Below, piece by piece: positions 38,751 to 48,554 of a DNA stretch of 64,000 nucleotides. Origin of the DNA: Rhodobacter sp. (GTDB taxonomy: Bacteria > Pseudomonadota > Alphaproteobacteria > Rhodobacterales > Rhodobacteraceae); NCBI GenBank assembly GCA_020250125.1, contig JADCEL010000054.1:1-64000 (forward strand), read 5' to 3'. The translations under genes were made by a program, and so were the position numbers. The first letter of the stretch is position 1. Each line of letters starts with the position of its first letter. The notes under the pieces are model-generated. The model was not told where the DNA came from, searched no databases, and worked only from the letters and a program-made list of their open reading frames with translations.

Positions 38751-41057
38751 TCAGGGTTGCGGCTGCTCGGGCGCAGGGGTTGCCTCCAGCAGCGACAGGA
38801 TGGCGTCGCGGGTCTTGGCGCTGTCTTCCAGCAGGGCGCGTCCCTGGGCCAGGGGGGCGTTCCCGTCCGGCGGCAGGACCGGTCGATCAGGGGACAGCTG
38901 TTGCAGCGCCGCGCGCACGGCGTCGCTGCCCAGGTCGGCGCTGGCCGCCCAGTCCTGCGCGCGCCACAGGGCTGCGGCCTCTGCCGCCGGATCGCCCGCT
39001 TCGGCAAAGGCGCGCGCCGCTGCGGCTTGGTCGCCCAGTTTCTCCAGCGCTTCTGCCCGCAGCCGGCTGATTTCCGGGCCATCAAGGCCCGCTATGCCGC
39101 GCAGCGCCGTTCGGGCGTCGCCGCGCCGCAGTTCGGCCCGTGCCAGGCTTTCCGCAGTTGACGCATCGGTGGCATCGGGCAGCCAGCGCAGGGCCTCATC
39201 GGCGAAGCCAAGGCCAAGCAGCCGGTCGGCGATGCTTTTGCGCAGGGCGTTGTCCAGCGGGGGCACCGGGCTGTCCTGGGGCAGAACCGCATGGGTCAGA
39301 AGCGCGGAATCCTGCCCCTTTCCGGCCAGCATCGCCCAAAGCCCTTCCACATCGGCTGCGTCGGCCCGGGGACTCCGGCTGAAGGCCGCGTCAAAATCGC
39401 CGGTCGAGGCCAGGGCCAGCATTTCGGCCCGGATGAGCGGCGCTTGCAGTTCCGTGCCCTGGCTTTCATGCAGGTGCGCGCCCAGTTCCACGATGGTCGC
39501 CTCGTCCACGGACTGCCCCAACTCAAGCTGCGTGTCCACAAGGTCAAGCAGGGCAAGGCGGGCGCCCGGGCCACCTGACTCGCGCAAGGTGCCCAGTCTT
39601 TCCGCCGCATCCTGCAGGTTGCCGCGTTCGCGGTCGAGCTGGGCCTGCAGGATTTCGGCGGCGGGGCCCGCCGCACCGGGCGCGCGCCAGATGGCATCGC
39701 GAATCATCTGCGCCGTCGAGATATCGCCGATAGAGAGCATCTTTTCGGCCAAAGGTGCCCCGAGATGCCGGCGCAGGTGCAAGGGAAGCGACGAAAAGGC
39801 CAGGGCCACGCTTTTGGCATCGGGGCCTTGACCCGGTTTCAGGAGAGGCTCGGCCAGTGTTGCCCACAGCGCGACAGAACCGGTGCAGTCAATCTGACCC
39901 GCAAAGGGGCTTCCCGAAGGGGCCGCCTGATCATCCAGAATATGCGCCATTGCCGTCCACAGGGGTGCCTCGGGAAAGTCGGTGCCAAAGCCGGCCAGAA
40001 CATTGCGCGCTTCCGCTCCGAAGCCGAAAAACAGGTTCAGCCGGACAAGACGCGCCAGCGCCTCGGGGTCCGGCCGGTCGAATTCGCCGACAAGGGTGTT
40101 CCGCGCCTCGGTCATCTGCACCACAAAGGGGCGGTCATCGCCCCAGGCCGCTATGTCGAGGTCAGAATCCGGCAGGCACGCGCCGCCGTCCGGTGTCAGG
40201 GCGGGGTCCCCGGTGTTGACAGGGGCGGCCTCTATCCCCGGAATGCCTTCGATGGCCATATGTGCCGTGGCTTCGGTGTCGGGCCCGATCATCCGCGATC
40301 CGGGCCGGTTCGCAGGAAACGACGGATCATCCACATCGATCACACCGGCGGTCGCCGCGCGCCCCAGTTCCTGCAAAAGCCCAAGGCGCAGGCCCTGCAC
40401 GCCGGGGGGCGGTGTTTCTTCCCGGCTCAGACCGAAGGGCACGGCAGGCGCCGAATTCTGCACCTGCGGCACCATCCCCGGCGGGAACGGGGCCGGGGCC
40501 ATGCCCGCTTCGGCGGTTGCGCCGTCGTCCGGCGTCGCCTGCCGGGGGGTGGGGCGGATGGTGGCGGGCAGGATTGCACCATCGCCCGGCGGGTCCGGGC
40601 GATCAGGTGCCGGGCGCGGGCGCAGGGGCGGAACGACCCGGGCGGTCAGCATGGGCTGGGGGCGCCCGTCCAGACCAAGCTCGAACGGCGGGTCGCCCTC
40701 GGGCGGGCCATCGCGCAGATCGATCACGATGATGTCCGGCCGGAAGGCAAAGGGAACGGCATGACAGGCACAGGCGACGCCGATCTGCAGGTTGCCCGTC
40801 TCGGGATCGGCCCAGACCGATGAAAGCCGGTCCTTGGTGATGACGCGGAAGACCTTTGTCAGATCATAGGGCACCGCCCCCCCCGCCAGCCGAAGCTCGT
40901 ATCCGCCCGGTGTGCGGCCAAGCTGCCAGTCGGCCCTGTCGGGAAGATCGACAACCAGCCGGGTAAATCCGGGGTGATCCCCCGCCTTCACGCGTGCCGT
41001 CTGCGCAGACGCAAAGCCGGGGATGACAAGGGCTGCAAGGATCAGCAAGGCCTTCAT
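38751..41057 (-). CDS. 768-aa secreted flagellar-cluster protein, function unassigned
   Basis: Signal peptide; N-terminal AMIN-like region (TRLVVDLPDRADWQLGRTPGGYELRL); long Ala-rich helical-repeat C-terminus; overlaps motA by 4 bp. Confidence 0.7.
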   Translation of the reverse strand: MKALLILAALVIPGFASAQTARVKAGDHPGFTRLVVDLPDRADWQLGRTPGGYELRLAGGAVPYDLTKVFRVITKDRLSSVWADPETGNLQIGVACACHAVPFAFRPDIIVIDLRDGPPEGDPPFELGLDGRPQPMLTARVVPPLRPRPAPDRPDPPGDGAILPATIRPTPRQATPDDGATAEAGMAPAPFPPGMVPQVQNSAPAVPFGLSREETPPPGVQGLRLGLLQELGRAATAGVIDVDDPSFPANRPGSRMIGPDTEATAHMAIEGIPGIEAAPVNTGDPALTPDGGACLPDSDLDIAAWGDDRPFVVQMTEARNTLVGEFDRPDPEALARLVRLNLFFGFGAEARNVLAGFGTDFPEAPLWTAMAHILDDQAAPSGSPFAGQIDCTGSVALWATLAEPLLKPGQGPDAKSVALAFSSLPLHLRRHLGAPLAEKMLSIGDISTAQMIRDAIWRAPGAAGPAAEILQAQLDRERGNLQDAAERLGTLRESGGPGARLALLDLVDTQLELGQSVDEATIVELGAHLHESQGTELQAPLIRAEMLALASTGDFDAAFSRSPRADAADVEGLWAMLAGKGQDSALLTHAVLPQDSPVPPLDNALRKSIADRLLGLGFADEALRWLPDATDASTAESLARAELRRGDARTALRGIAGLDGPEISRLRAEALEKLGDQAAAARAFAEAGDPAAEAAALWRAQDWAASADLGSDAVRAALQQLSPDRPVLPPDGNAPLAQGRALLEDSAKTRDAILSLLEATPAPEQPQP

Positions 41058-41923
41058 GCGGCTTCTTTCTTCAGGGCGCGCAGGGCCTCTTCCAGATCGC
41101 CGAAACTGGGGCGGACATCATGGGGCGTGTTCTGACGCCCGACCTCGATGCAGATATTGGCGGGGTGGTTGTGCAGGTTGGCCACCAGAACCTCACGGAT
41201 CAGCTGGTAGAAATGCGCATCCGCCTCGACCACGCTTTTCACCCGCACCGAGAAGGGTCCGACCAGGCCATAGGCCAGGAAGACGCCCAGAAAGGTGCCG
41301 ACAAGCGCCCCCCCGATCATCTTTCCCAGAATCTCGGGGGGCTGGTCGATCGATCCCATGGTCTTGATCACGCCCAGAACGGCGGCCACGATGCCGAGGG
41401 CGGGCAAGCCGTCTGCAACGGTCTGAAGCGCGTGGCTGGAATGCAGGGCGTGATGCATCTGCGTTTCCATGCGCTTGTCCAGAACCTCTTCCACCTGATG
41501 CGGATCGTCATAGTTCATCGAGGCGGCGCGCAGCGTGTCGCAGATCAGATCGACGGCGTCATGATCGGCCTGGATGCGCGGGTAGCGTCCGAAGACCGAA
41601 GAGCTTCCGGGTTGCTCGATATGTTCTTCCAGCGCCACGGGGTTGGACTTTGCGATCCGGATCAGTTCGAAAAGAAGGCACAGCAGATCGCGGTAGTCGG
41701 ACGTCTGCCAGCGCGGTCCCTTGAAGACCTTGCCCAGGTCGCGCAGCGTTCCCTTGATCGAGGCCGTGTCATTGGACAGAAGAAAGGCCCCAACAGCGGC
41801 ACCGCCGATCATGATCATCTCGAAGGGCAGGGCTTTGAGGATGATGCCCATCTTGCCCCCGGCCAGCATGTAGCCGCCGAAGACCATGATGAAGATCACC
41901 AGGATTCCGATTGCGCCGATCAT
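41054..41923 (-). CDS. motA: Flagellar motor stator protein MotA
   Basis: VLGVIKTMGSIDQPPEILGKMIGGALVGTFLGVFLAYGLVGP. Confidence 0.95.
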   Translation of the reverse strand: MIGAIGILVIFIMVFGGYMLAGGKMGIILKALPFEMIMIGGAAVGAFLLSNDTASIKGTLRDLGKVFKGPRWQTSDYRDLLCLLFELIRIAKSNPVALEEHIEQPGSSSVFGRYPRIQADHDAVDLICDTLRAASMNYDDPHQVEEVLDKRMETQMHHALHSSHALQTVADGLPALGIVAAVLGVIKTMGSIDQPPEILGKMIGGALVGTFLGVFLAYGLVGPFSVRVKSVVEADAHFYQLIREVLVANLHNHPANICIEVGRQNTPHDVRPSFGDLEEALRALKKEAA

Positions 41924-41981
41924 GCCCCACTCCCGCTGCGTGCCGGCACGCTGCCAGACCCCGGTTAAGAAACCGTCTCAC

Positions 41982-42539
41982 TCACTCTGTCGGGGCACCG
42001 GCGTTGCGGCTGGCCAGCAGGATGGTCACGGCATAGGCCTTGTTCGCGGTCATCCCGCCCAGGATGGCCGCCGCCGCATCGGGTTTCATCCGGCCGAGGA
42101 AACCGGCCGCAAATTCCGGGGCCATCTGCTCGAACAGGGGGGCCGCATCCTTTGGCTTCATCGCCTCGTAGACGGTGGTCAGTCTGGCCAGATCCGATTC
42201 GGCGGCTCCGTCGGCCATGGTCAGGGTCGCGGACAGCTTTGCTTCGGTTTCGGTCAGCGCGACGAGCCGCGCCTCGATGGCCTGCCCGGCCAGGGCAAGG
42301 GCGGAAAGCCGGTCATTCAGGGCGTTTTCCTGCGCTGCCACGCGCTGCTCGCGCCTGGTCAGGGCTTCTGCCAGGGCCACGGGGGGCTGCGGACAGACCA
42401 GAGGCTCGGATGATGTTGCAGGCGCATTGGCAACCGCCTCGTTCACGCCCAGCCCAAGACGGATCGCGCCAGAGGCCACAAGGGTCAGCATCAGAAGACC
42501 CAGAATGCCCCGGCCCGGCTGCCTGCGTGTCCGCTTCAT
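41982..42539 (-). CDS. MotE family protein (MgtE-N-like domain)
   Basis: Coiled coil plus YEAMKPKDAAPLFEQMAPEFAAGFLGRMKPDAAAAILGGM. Confidence 0.8.
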   Translation of the reverse strand: MKRTRRQPGRGILGLLMLTLVASGAIRLGLGVNEAVANAPATSSEPLVCPQPPVALAEALTRREQRVAAQENALNDRLSALALAGQAIEARLVALTETEAKLSATLTMADGAAESDLARLTTVYEAMKPKDAAPLFEQMAPEFAAGFLGRMKPDAAAAILGGMTANKAYAVTILLASRNAGAPTE

Positions 42540-42904
42540 TCCGCAGCCTCGACCGAACGTTCCGTGCGCCTGCGGACGAAGCGAAGCCGTTCGTCACGCT
42601 CGACCCGATGGGGTTTCGGATCCGGCAGGTCGTGCATTGACGCCATCAGCAGTTCCATCCGGGCCGCGGCCTGTTCGGCCCGGGCCGTCAGCGCTTCCAG
42701 AGAGGTGGCCGAGGCCGAGGCCGACCCCCGTGCCTTGTCCAGCGCGCGCGTCATGTCATCGACCTGCGCGGACAGGACGGCAATCGCCCCGCCCATTCCG
42801 TTTTCCAGCGTGGTGAACCGCTTCAGCCGCCCGGCAAGGATGTAACAGTAGGCCGCCGCCCCGAATGCACCGACGGCAAGCAGGATATCCGCAATCAAGG
42901 TCAT
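42536..42904 (-). CDS. Membrane-anchored coiled-coil hypothetical protein
   Basis: N-terminal TM, 4-bp overlap with the motE-like gene. Confidence 0.75.
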   Translation of the reverse strand: MTLIADILLAVGAFGAAAYCYILAGRLKRFTTLENGMGGAIAVLSAQVDDMTRALDKARGSASASATSLEALTARAEQAAARMELLMASMHDLPDPKPHRVERDERLRFVRRRTERSVEAAE

Positions 42905-42917
42905 TTCGCCTCTTCCC

Positions 42918-43400
42918 TCAGTTCATGACGAATTCTGTCACCAGCAGATCGCGCACGCGGCCTTCGCCGGTCACGATCTGGATGCGGCGGAGCATTTGCG
43001 CGCGCAGGCGCACCAGCGCTGCGGGGTCTTCCAGTTCTGCCGGGTCAACCGCACGCAGATATCCGTTCAGCACATCAAGGATGCGCGGCTTCAGCATCGC
43101 CACCTCTCCGGCATGGGCCGAAGGCACCTCCACCTGGGCGGTGAACCGAAGGTACCGCCCTTCGGCCGCAGACCCCAGTGACAGCACCATCTGTTCGATC
43201 GGCACAAAGGCGATGTCGGGCAGGGCCCCCGCTTCGGCTTTTTCCGCGTCATGCGTCGCGCCGCCGCCAAGCAGCAGACCGGAATAGGTCGCATAGAATG
43301 CACCACCCCCCAGAAGAAGGGCGGCAACGGCCCCGAAGATCAGCGGCTTCTTCGACCGCGTCTTCGGTTCCTGGTCCAGCGTCACGTTGGCATCGGCCAT
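42918..43400 (-). CDS. fliL: Flagellar basal body-associated protein FliL (paralogue 2)
   Basis: KKPLIFGAVAALLLGGGAFYATYSG...RYLRFTAQVEV...IVTGEGRVRDLLVTEFVMN. Confidence 0.88.
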   Translation of the reverse strand: MADANVTLDQEPKTRSKKPLIFGAVAALLLGGGAFYATYSGLLLGGGATHDAEKAEAGALPDIAFVPIEQMVLSLGSAAEGRYLRFTAQVEVPSAHAGEVAMLKPRILDVLNGYLRAVDPAELEDPAALVRLRAQMLRRIQIVTGEGRVRDLLVTEFVMN

Positions 43401-43503
43401 TCGGGCTCTCCTGCGTTGTGCGACCCGATATAGGCAAAAGGTCATAACCGATTCTTAAGTCCGATCCGCCAAAGGTGGGCCGCACCGGGCAGAAGCCCCC
43501 TGG

Positions 43504-45114
43504 TTGGAGAATCCTGTGCAGAACCTCGTGTCGGTCTGGTCCACGCTTGATCTTCGCCGCCGTGTCGTGATCGTTCTGGCCACTGTGGCCATGTTCGCGG
43601 CAGTGATCGGCGTATCCCGCATGGCGACGGCACCGCAGATGTCCTTGCTGTATTCGGGCCTTGATCCCGCTGCGGCGGGCGAGGTTGTGGCGGCCCTGGA
43701 ACAGCGCGGCGCCCCCTATGAGGTGCGCGGCGGCGCGATCTATGTCGACGGCGGGTTGCGCGATGAGCTGCGCCTGACCCTGGCTTCGGAAGGCCTGCCT
43801 GCGGCAGGGGCCGCAGGGTACGAGCTGCTTGATTCGCTGTCCGGCTTCGGCACCACATCGCAGATGTTCGATGCCGCCTACTGGCGCGCCAAGGAAGGCG
43901 AACTGGCCCGCACGATCCTGGCCCTGCCACAGATCAAGGCGGCGCGCGTACATATCTCGCGCAGTGACGCGCAGCCCTTCCGCCAGCCTGAACGCCAGAC
44001 GGCCAGCGTCACCGTCACGACCGCGGCGGGCACCCTTCCGGTGGCGCAGGCCAAGGCGCTGAAACACCTTGTTGCGTCCGCCGTGGCCGGAATGTCCCCC
44101 GACGACGTCTCGGTCATCGACAGTGCCGGGGGGCTGATCGATGACGCGTCCGGCGACGATCCTGCCATCGCCGGTCACGACCGCGCGGCAGAGATGAAGC
44201 GGAATGTCGAACGCCTGCTGGAAGCCCGCGTCGGGCCGGGCAATGCGGTTGTCGAAGTGGCCGTCGATGTTGTGACCGAGCGCGAATCGATCACCGAACG
44301 GCGGATCGATCCGGAAGGCCGCGTTGCCATCTCGACCGACACCGAAGAGAAATCGGAAAACTCCACAACGCCGGGCGGTGATGTGACGGTTGCCTCCAAC
44401 CTTCCCGAAGGCGATGTCGGCAACGGCGCAAACGGCCAGAGCAGCGCCGCTGAAACGCGCGAGCGGGTGAACTTCGAGGTTTCGGAAACCCAGAGAGAGG
44501 TTCTGCGCAGCCCCGGGGCCCTGCGCAAGCTGAGCGTGGCCGTGCTTGTCAACACCCTGACCGTTACGGCCGATGACGGCACCACAACCTCGGAACCGCG
44601 CCCGCAGGAAGAACTTGATGTCTTGCGCGATCTTGTTGCCTCGGCCGTCGGCCTTGACGAGGCGCGGGGCGATACGCTGACGCTGCGGTCGCTTGCCTTC
44701 GAGCCGCTGCCCCAGGACGGCACACTTGTTGAAGCGGGCATGCTGGACGGACTTGACCTGATGTCACTGATCCGGCTTGCGGTGCTTGCGCTGGTCGCGC
44801 TGGTGATCGGATTGTTCGTTCTGCGCCCGATGCTGACGGCCAAACGCGGCGCGGCAGACCTTCCGCCGGCGGCCCCGCCGCTGTCGCTGCCGGATATGAA
44901 CGGGCTGGAACCCCTGCCGGATCTGCCGCGCTTCCTCGATGGGGAAATCGACATGGGCGGCGATCTGCCGTCGATGCAGGTGATCTCGCACGCAGAGTCC
45001 GACGCCCTGCAGGCGGACCCGGTGGCGCGGCTGCGCCAGCTGATCGAAGCCCGGCAGGCCGAATCCGTTGAAATCCTGCGCGGCTGGATGGACGAGCGCG
45101 AGGAAAAGGTCTGA
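43504..45114 (+). CDS. fliF: Flagellar M-ring protein FliF
   Basis: MSLLYSGLDPAAAGEVVAALEQRGAPYEVRGGAIYV; ARVHISRSDAQPFRQPERQTASVTV. Confidence 0.95.
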   Translation: MENPVQNLVSVWSTLDLRRRVVIVLATVAMFAAVIGVSRMATAPQMSLLYSGLDPAAAGEVVAALEQRGAPYEVRGGAIYVDGGLRDELRLTLASEGLPAAGAAGYELLDSLSGFGTTSQMFDAAYWRAKEGELARTILALPQIKAARVHISRSDAQPFRQPERQTASVTVTTAAGTLPVAQAKALKHLVASAVAGMSPDDVSVIDSAGGLIDDASGDDPAIAGHDRAAEMKRNVERLLEARVGPGNAVVEVAVDVVTERESITERRIDPEGRVAISTDTEEKSENSTTPGGDVTVASNLPEGDVGNGANGQSSAAETRERVNFEVSETQREVLRSPGALRKLSVAVLVNTLTVTADDGTTTSEPRPQEELDVLRDLVASAVGLDEARGDTLTLRSLAFEPLPQDGTLVEAGMLDGLDLMSLIRLAVLALVALVIGLFVLRPMLTAKRGAADLPPAAPPLSLPDMNGLEPLPDLPRFLDGEIDMGGDLPSMQVISHAESDALQADPVARLRQLIEARQAESVEILRGWMDEREEKV

Positions 45115-45707
45115 TGCCGCCGCTGAAGCTGGAAGTGTTCACGCTTGACCATCCCGGCGGGGCCACCGAATCGGCCGAGGCCGCCGCCCGGGAAGAGATG
45201 CGTCTTGCCGCCTATGATCAGGGCTATGGTGCCGGCTGGGATGATTCCACGGCCGCACAGGATGACGAGCAGCGCCGTCTGCAGGCAGAACTGGCCCGCA
45301 ACCTTCAGGCGCTGTCCTTTACCTATCACGAGGCGCGCGGCCATCTGATCCGCGCCATTGCCCCCCTGCTGGAAGAGATATGCACCCGCCTTCTGCCGGA
45401 CCTTGCCCGCGAGGCCATAGCACCGGTGGTTCTTGACGCCCTGATGCCGCTGACCGAAGAACTGGCCGACGCGCCCGTCTGCATTGTCATCAACCCTGCG
45501 GCGCGCCAGGCCGCCGAAATGCTGCTGGGCAAGGCCACCGGTCTGCCGGTGACGCTGCTGGACGAACCGACGCTTGGCGAAGGTCAGGCCTATCTCCGGC
45601 TGGGTGAAACCGAAACGCGCGTGGACCTTGACCGGGCCATTGCACAGATCGTCGCCGCCGTGCGCGGTTTCTTCGACCTCACTGAAAAGGACCGCAAATA
45701 TGGATGA
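45114..45707 (+). CDS. FliH-like flagellar protein
   Basis: AYDQGYGAGWDD N-terminus; between fliF and fliN. Confidence 0.75.
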   Translation: MPPLKLEVFTLDHPGGATESAEAAAREEMRLAAYDQGYGAGWDDSTAAQDDEQRRLQAELARNLQALSFTYHEARGHLIRAIAPLLEEICTRLLPDLAREAIAPVVLDALMPLTEELADAPVCIVINPAARQAAEMLLGKATGLPVTLLDEPTLGEGQAYLRLGETETRVDLDRAIAQIVAAVRGFFDLTEKDRKYG

Positions 45708-45969
45708 CCCCATCGAACCCACCCCTTTCGCGCAGGTCCCCATCGAGATCATGATCTCGGTCGGCAAGGCGCGACCGCAGATCCGCGATCTGCTGCGCCT
45801 GCAACGGGACGCCGTTCTGGCGCTGGACCGCCGTGTCGATGATCCGGTCGAGCTTTACGTCGGCGACCGTCTGATTGCCCGTGGCGAACTGCAGGAACTG
45901 GACGGCGACCAGGCCGGCCAGCTTGCCGTCCGCCTGACCGAAGTGGCCAACCTGCGCGGCGGGCTTTGA
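45700..45969 (+). CDS. fliN: Flagellar motor switch protein FliN
   Basis: PIEIMISVGKARPQIRDLLRLQRDAVLALDRRVDDPVELYVGDRLIARGELQ. Confidence 0.92.
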   Translation: MDDPIEPTPFAQVPIEIMISVGKARPQIRDLLRLQRDAVLALDRRVDDPVELYVGDRLIARGELQELDGDQAGQLAVRLTEVANLRGGL

Positions 45970-46688
45970 TGCGCGCAATTGCGCTTGCCCTGCTGGTGGC
46001 CGTGCTTGCCGGCCCGGTGGCGGCACAGGATATTGCGGTGAATTTCGGTGGCGATGCCAATCTGGCGACGCGCAGCATTCAGCTGATCGCACTGATCACC
46101 CTGCTCAGCCTGGTTCCGGGGCTGGCGGTCATGGTCACCTGTTTTCCCTTCATCGTCACCGTGCTGTCCATTCTGCGTCAGGCGATCGGGTTGCAGCAGG
46201 CCCCCCCGAACATGCTGATCGTCACTCTGGCCCTGTTTCTGACCTGGTATGTCATGGACCCGGTGTTTACCGAGGCCTGGGTCAACGGGCTGGAACCGTT
46301 CACAACCGGCCAGAGCGATCTGGAGGCGGCCCTGCCTGCCACCGTCGCCCCGTTCCGGGTCTTCATGGCGGCCCGGCTGGACCCCGAAACCTTCGCCGCG
46401 CTGCAGGCGCTGCGTCCGGGTCCGGCACCCGGCGCGATGGTGGATGCGCCGCTGTCGGTTCTGGTGCCGTCCTTTCTGCTCAGCGAGATACAGCGGGCGT
46501 TCGAGATCGGCTTCCTGATTTTCCTGCCCTTTCTCATCATCGATCTGGTCGTCGCTGCCGTGCTGATGTCGATGGGCATGATGATGGTGCCGCCGGCCAT
46601 CGTCTCGATGCCGTTCAAGCTTGCCTTCTTCGTTGTGGCAGATGGCTGGAGCCTGATCTCCGGGGCACTTGTCAGAAGCTATCTCTGA
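45969..46688 (+). CDS. fliP: Flagellar biosynthetic protein FliP
   Basis: LALFLTWYVMDPVF; FLIIDLVVAAVLMSMGMMMVPPAIVSMPFKLAFFVVADGW. Confidence 0.95.
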   Translation: MRAIALALLVAVLAGPVAAQDIAVNFGGDANLATRSIQLIALITLLSLVPGLAVMVTCFPFIVTVLSILRQAIGLQQAPPNMLIVTLALFLTWYVMDPVFTEAWVNGLEPFTTGQSDLEAALPATVAPFRVFMAARLDPETFAALQALRPGPAPGAMVDAPLSVLVPSFLLSEIQRAFEIGFLIFLPFLIIDLVVAAVLMSMGMMMVPPAIVSMPFKLAFFVVADGWSLISGALVRSYL

Positions 46689-46699
46689 CAAGGTTCCGG

Positions 46700-47430
46700 A
46701 AAGGCGCCAGCCGCATGGACCGCCGGCCGGAAAACAGGAAACGCTTCCGCCTGCGCACCTTGCGCGCGCCCGCCGCGGTCTGGCCGGGGCGATCGCCCCG
46801 GCCCTGCGCGGCGCGTGCAGCACGCCCGCCGGGGGCCTAAACCCCAGGCCAAGCGCCGACCCCGCCCCCGGCGGGCGCTGCGCCCGCGCTGACGAAAGCA
46901 CCTTCACCGCTTCAATGGCAGGGGCCATCGCCCCTGCCACAGCGCCACGCCGGGATCAGGACCAGCCGGGGGCCAAAGCCCCCGGCCAGCGCCCGACCCG
47001 CCCCCGGCGGGCGCTTCCCGCCCGCCGGGTCGGGCGCTGGCCTTTCGTGGTGCCTGGACCCACCGGTCTGCAGGGCACCGTCGCGCACATGCGGGGGAAA
47101 CGCGGGTCGCGTTTCCTTTTCCCGCCCGGAGGGGCGTTCTCCGGGACCCGGTCTCTCTGGCAGGGGCCATCGCCCCTGCCACAGCGCCACGCTGCCCCTT
47201 GCCCGCCGGGGACCAAAGCCCCCGGCCAGCGCCCGGCCAGCCCTTGGCGGGCGCTGGCCTGCGTTGCGCTTGGGGGAACGGTCCTCATGCGACCGTGGTC
47301 TGTCACCGGGCGGGGAAACGCGGTGCGTTTCCTGATCCGCCCGCAACGGCAAGCCGCTTTTCCGGCAGATCAGGAAATTCTTCCCGTCCGGAAAGCGGCG
47401 GGGAGGCTTTCTCAACACCCTGCCGGGGTC
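46700..47430 (+). repeat. Dispersed hairpin-rich repeat, copy B (best preserved, several units)
   Basis: GGCAGGGGC-catc-GCCCCTGCC at 46917 and again at ~47159; 15-bp perfect stem CCAGCGCCCGACCCG/CGGGTCGGGCGCTGG (46986-47040); homologous to 1-455 and 17155-17275. Confidence 0.88.
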
Positions 47431-47473
47431 TTGACGCCGTGCTGCCCCGGCGGCGGTGCAGGATGGCAAAGGA

Positions 47474-48532
47474 TCAGCGCAGGCGCAGGCCGCTGTCGGA
47501 AAAGAACAAGGCGTCCTTCGGATCAAACCGGATTCCGGTCATGCCGCCCATCTTCACATCGGGGTTGCTGTGCGATTCCACCACCAGCTTTTCGCCGGTC
47601 GGCGCCGTCAGATGGATATAGGACACCCCGCCCAGCGCCTCGGTCATTTCCACCCGGTGTGTCTTGCCGGTTGCGTCCAGTGCAAGATGCTGCGGGCGCA
47701 GGCCAAGCGAGACCTTGGCCCCGCTGCCGGGCAAGGCGACAGTGACGGGCACAGAACCCGACGCAAGCCCGGGTGCGCTGACCGCCCCCTTTTCAGTCAC
47801 CGCCGCCACGAAATTCATCGACGGCGAGCCGATGAACCCGGCGACGAACCTGTTGTCGGGGTCATGGTACAGTTCCAGCGGGCGGCCCACCTGCTCTACC
47901 CGGCCCGCGCGCAGCACCACGATCTTGTCGGCCAGCGTCATCGCCTCGACCTGATCATGGGTGACATAGATCATCGTGGCCCCGATTTCGCGGTGCAGGC
48001 GCGCAATCTCGACGCGCATTTCCACGCGCAACTCGGCGTCCAGGTTGGACAGGGGTTCATCGAACAGGAACACCTCCGGCCCGCGCACGATGGCACGCCC
48101 GATCGCCACGCGCTGGCGCTGGCCCCCGGACAGCGCCTTGGGCTTGCGCGTCAGGTAATCGTCCAGCTTCAGGATGCGGCTGGCCTCCCTGACTTTGCGG
48201 GCGATCTGATCCTTCGGATGGCCGGTCATCTTCAGGCCGAATCCCATGTTTTCGGCGACCGTCATGTGCGGATAAAGCGCGTAGGTCTGAAACACCATCG
48301 CAACGCCGCGTTCCGACGGATCAGCACGGGTCACGTCGCGCGTGCCGATGCGGATCGTGCCTTCGCTGGTTTCTTCCAGCCCGGCGACCATCCGCAGCAG
48401 GGTCGATTTTCCGCAGCCGGACGGGCCGACGAAAACGCAGAACTCGCCGTCCCCGACCGTCAGATCAACGCCATGGATCACCTGCGCATCGCCGAAGCGC
48501 TTGATCACGCGCTGCAAAGTCACTTCCGACAT
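47474..48532 (-). CDS. Sugar ABC transporter ATP-binding protein (UgpC/MsmK family)
   Basis: [60 protein letters not shown]. Confidence 0.95.
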   Translation of the reverse strand: MSEVTLQRVIKRFGDAQVIHGVDLTVGDGEFCVFVGPSGCGKSTLLRMVAGLEETSEGTIRIGTRDVTRADPSERGVAMVFQTYALYPHMTVAENMGFGLKMTGHPKDQIARKVREASRILKLDDYLTRKPKALSGGQRQRVAIGRAIVRGPEVFLFDEPLSNLDAELRVEMRVEIARLHREIGATMIYVTHDQVEAMTLADKIVVLRAGRVEQVGRPLELYHDPDNRFVAGFIGSPSMNFVAAVTEKGAVSAPGLASGSVPVTVALPGSGAKVSLGLRPQHLALDATGKTHRVEMTEALGGVSYIHLTAPTGEKLVVESHSNPDVKMGGMTGIRFDPKDALFFSDSGLRLR

Positions 48533-48554
48533 GATCCCCCCTTGCCGGCCCGGT

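Noticed and set aside
46669-47745. Long + ORFs across 46.7-47.5 kb (e.g. 358 aa)
   Set aside because: They read through the hairpin-rich repeat; repeat copies do not conserve the amino-acid sequence while stems are conserved.
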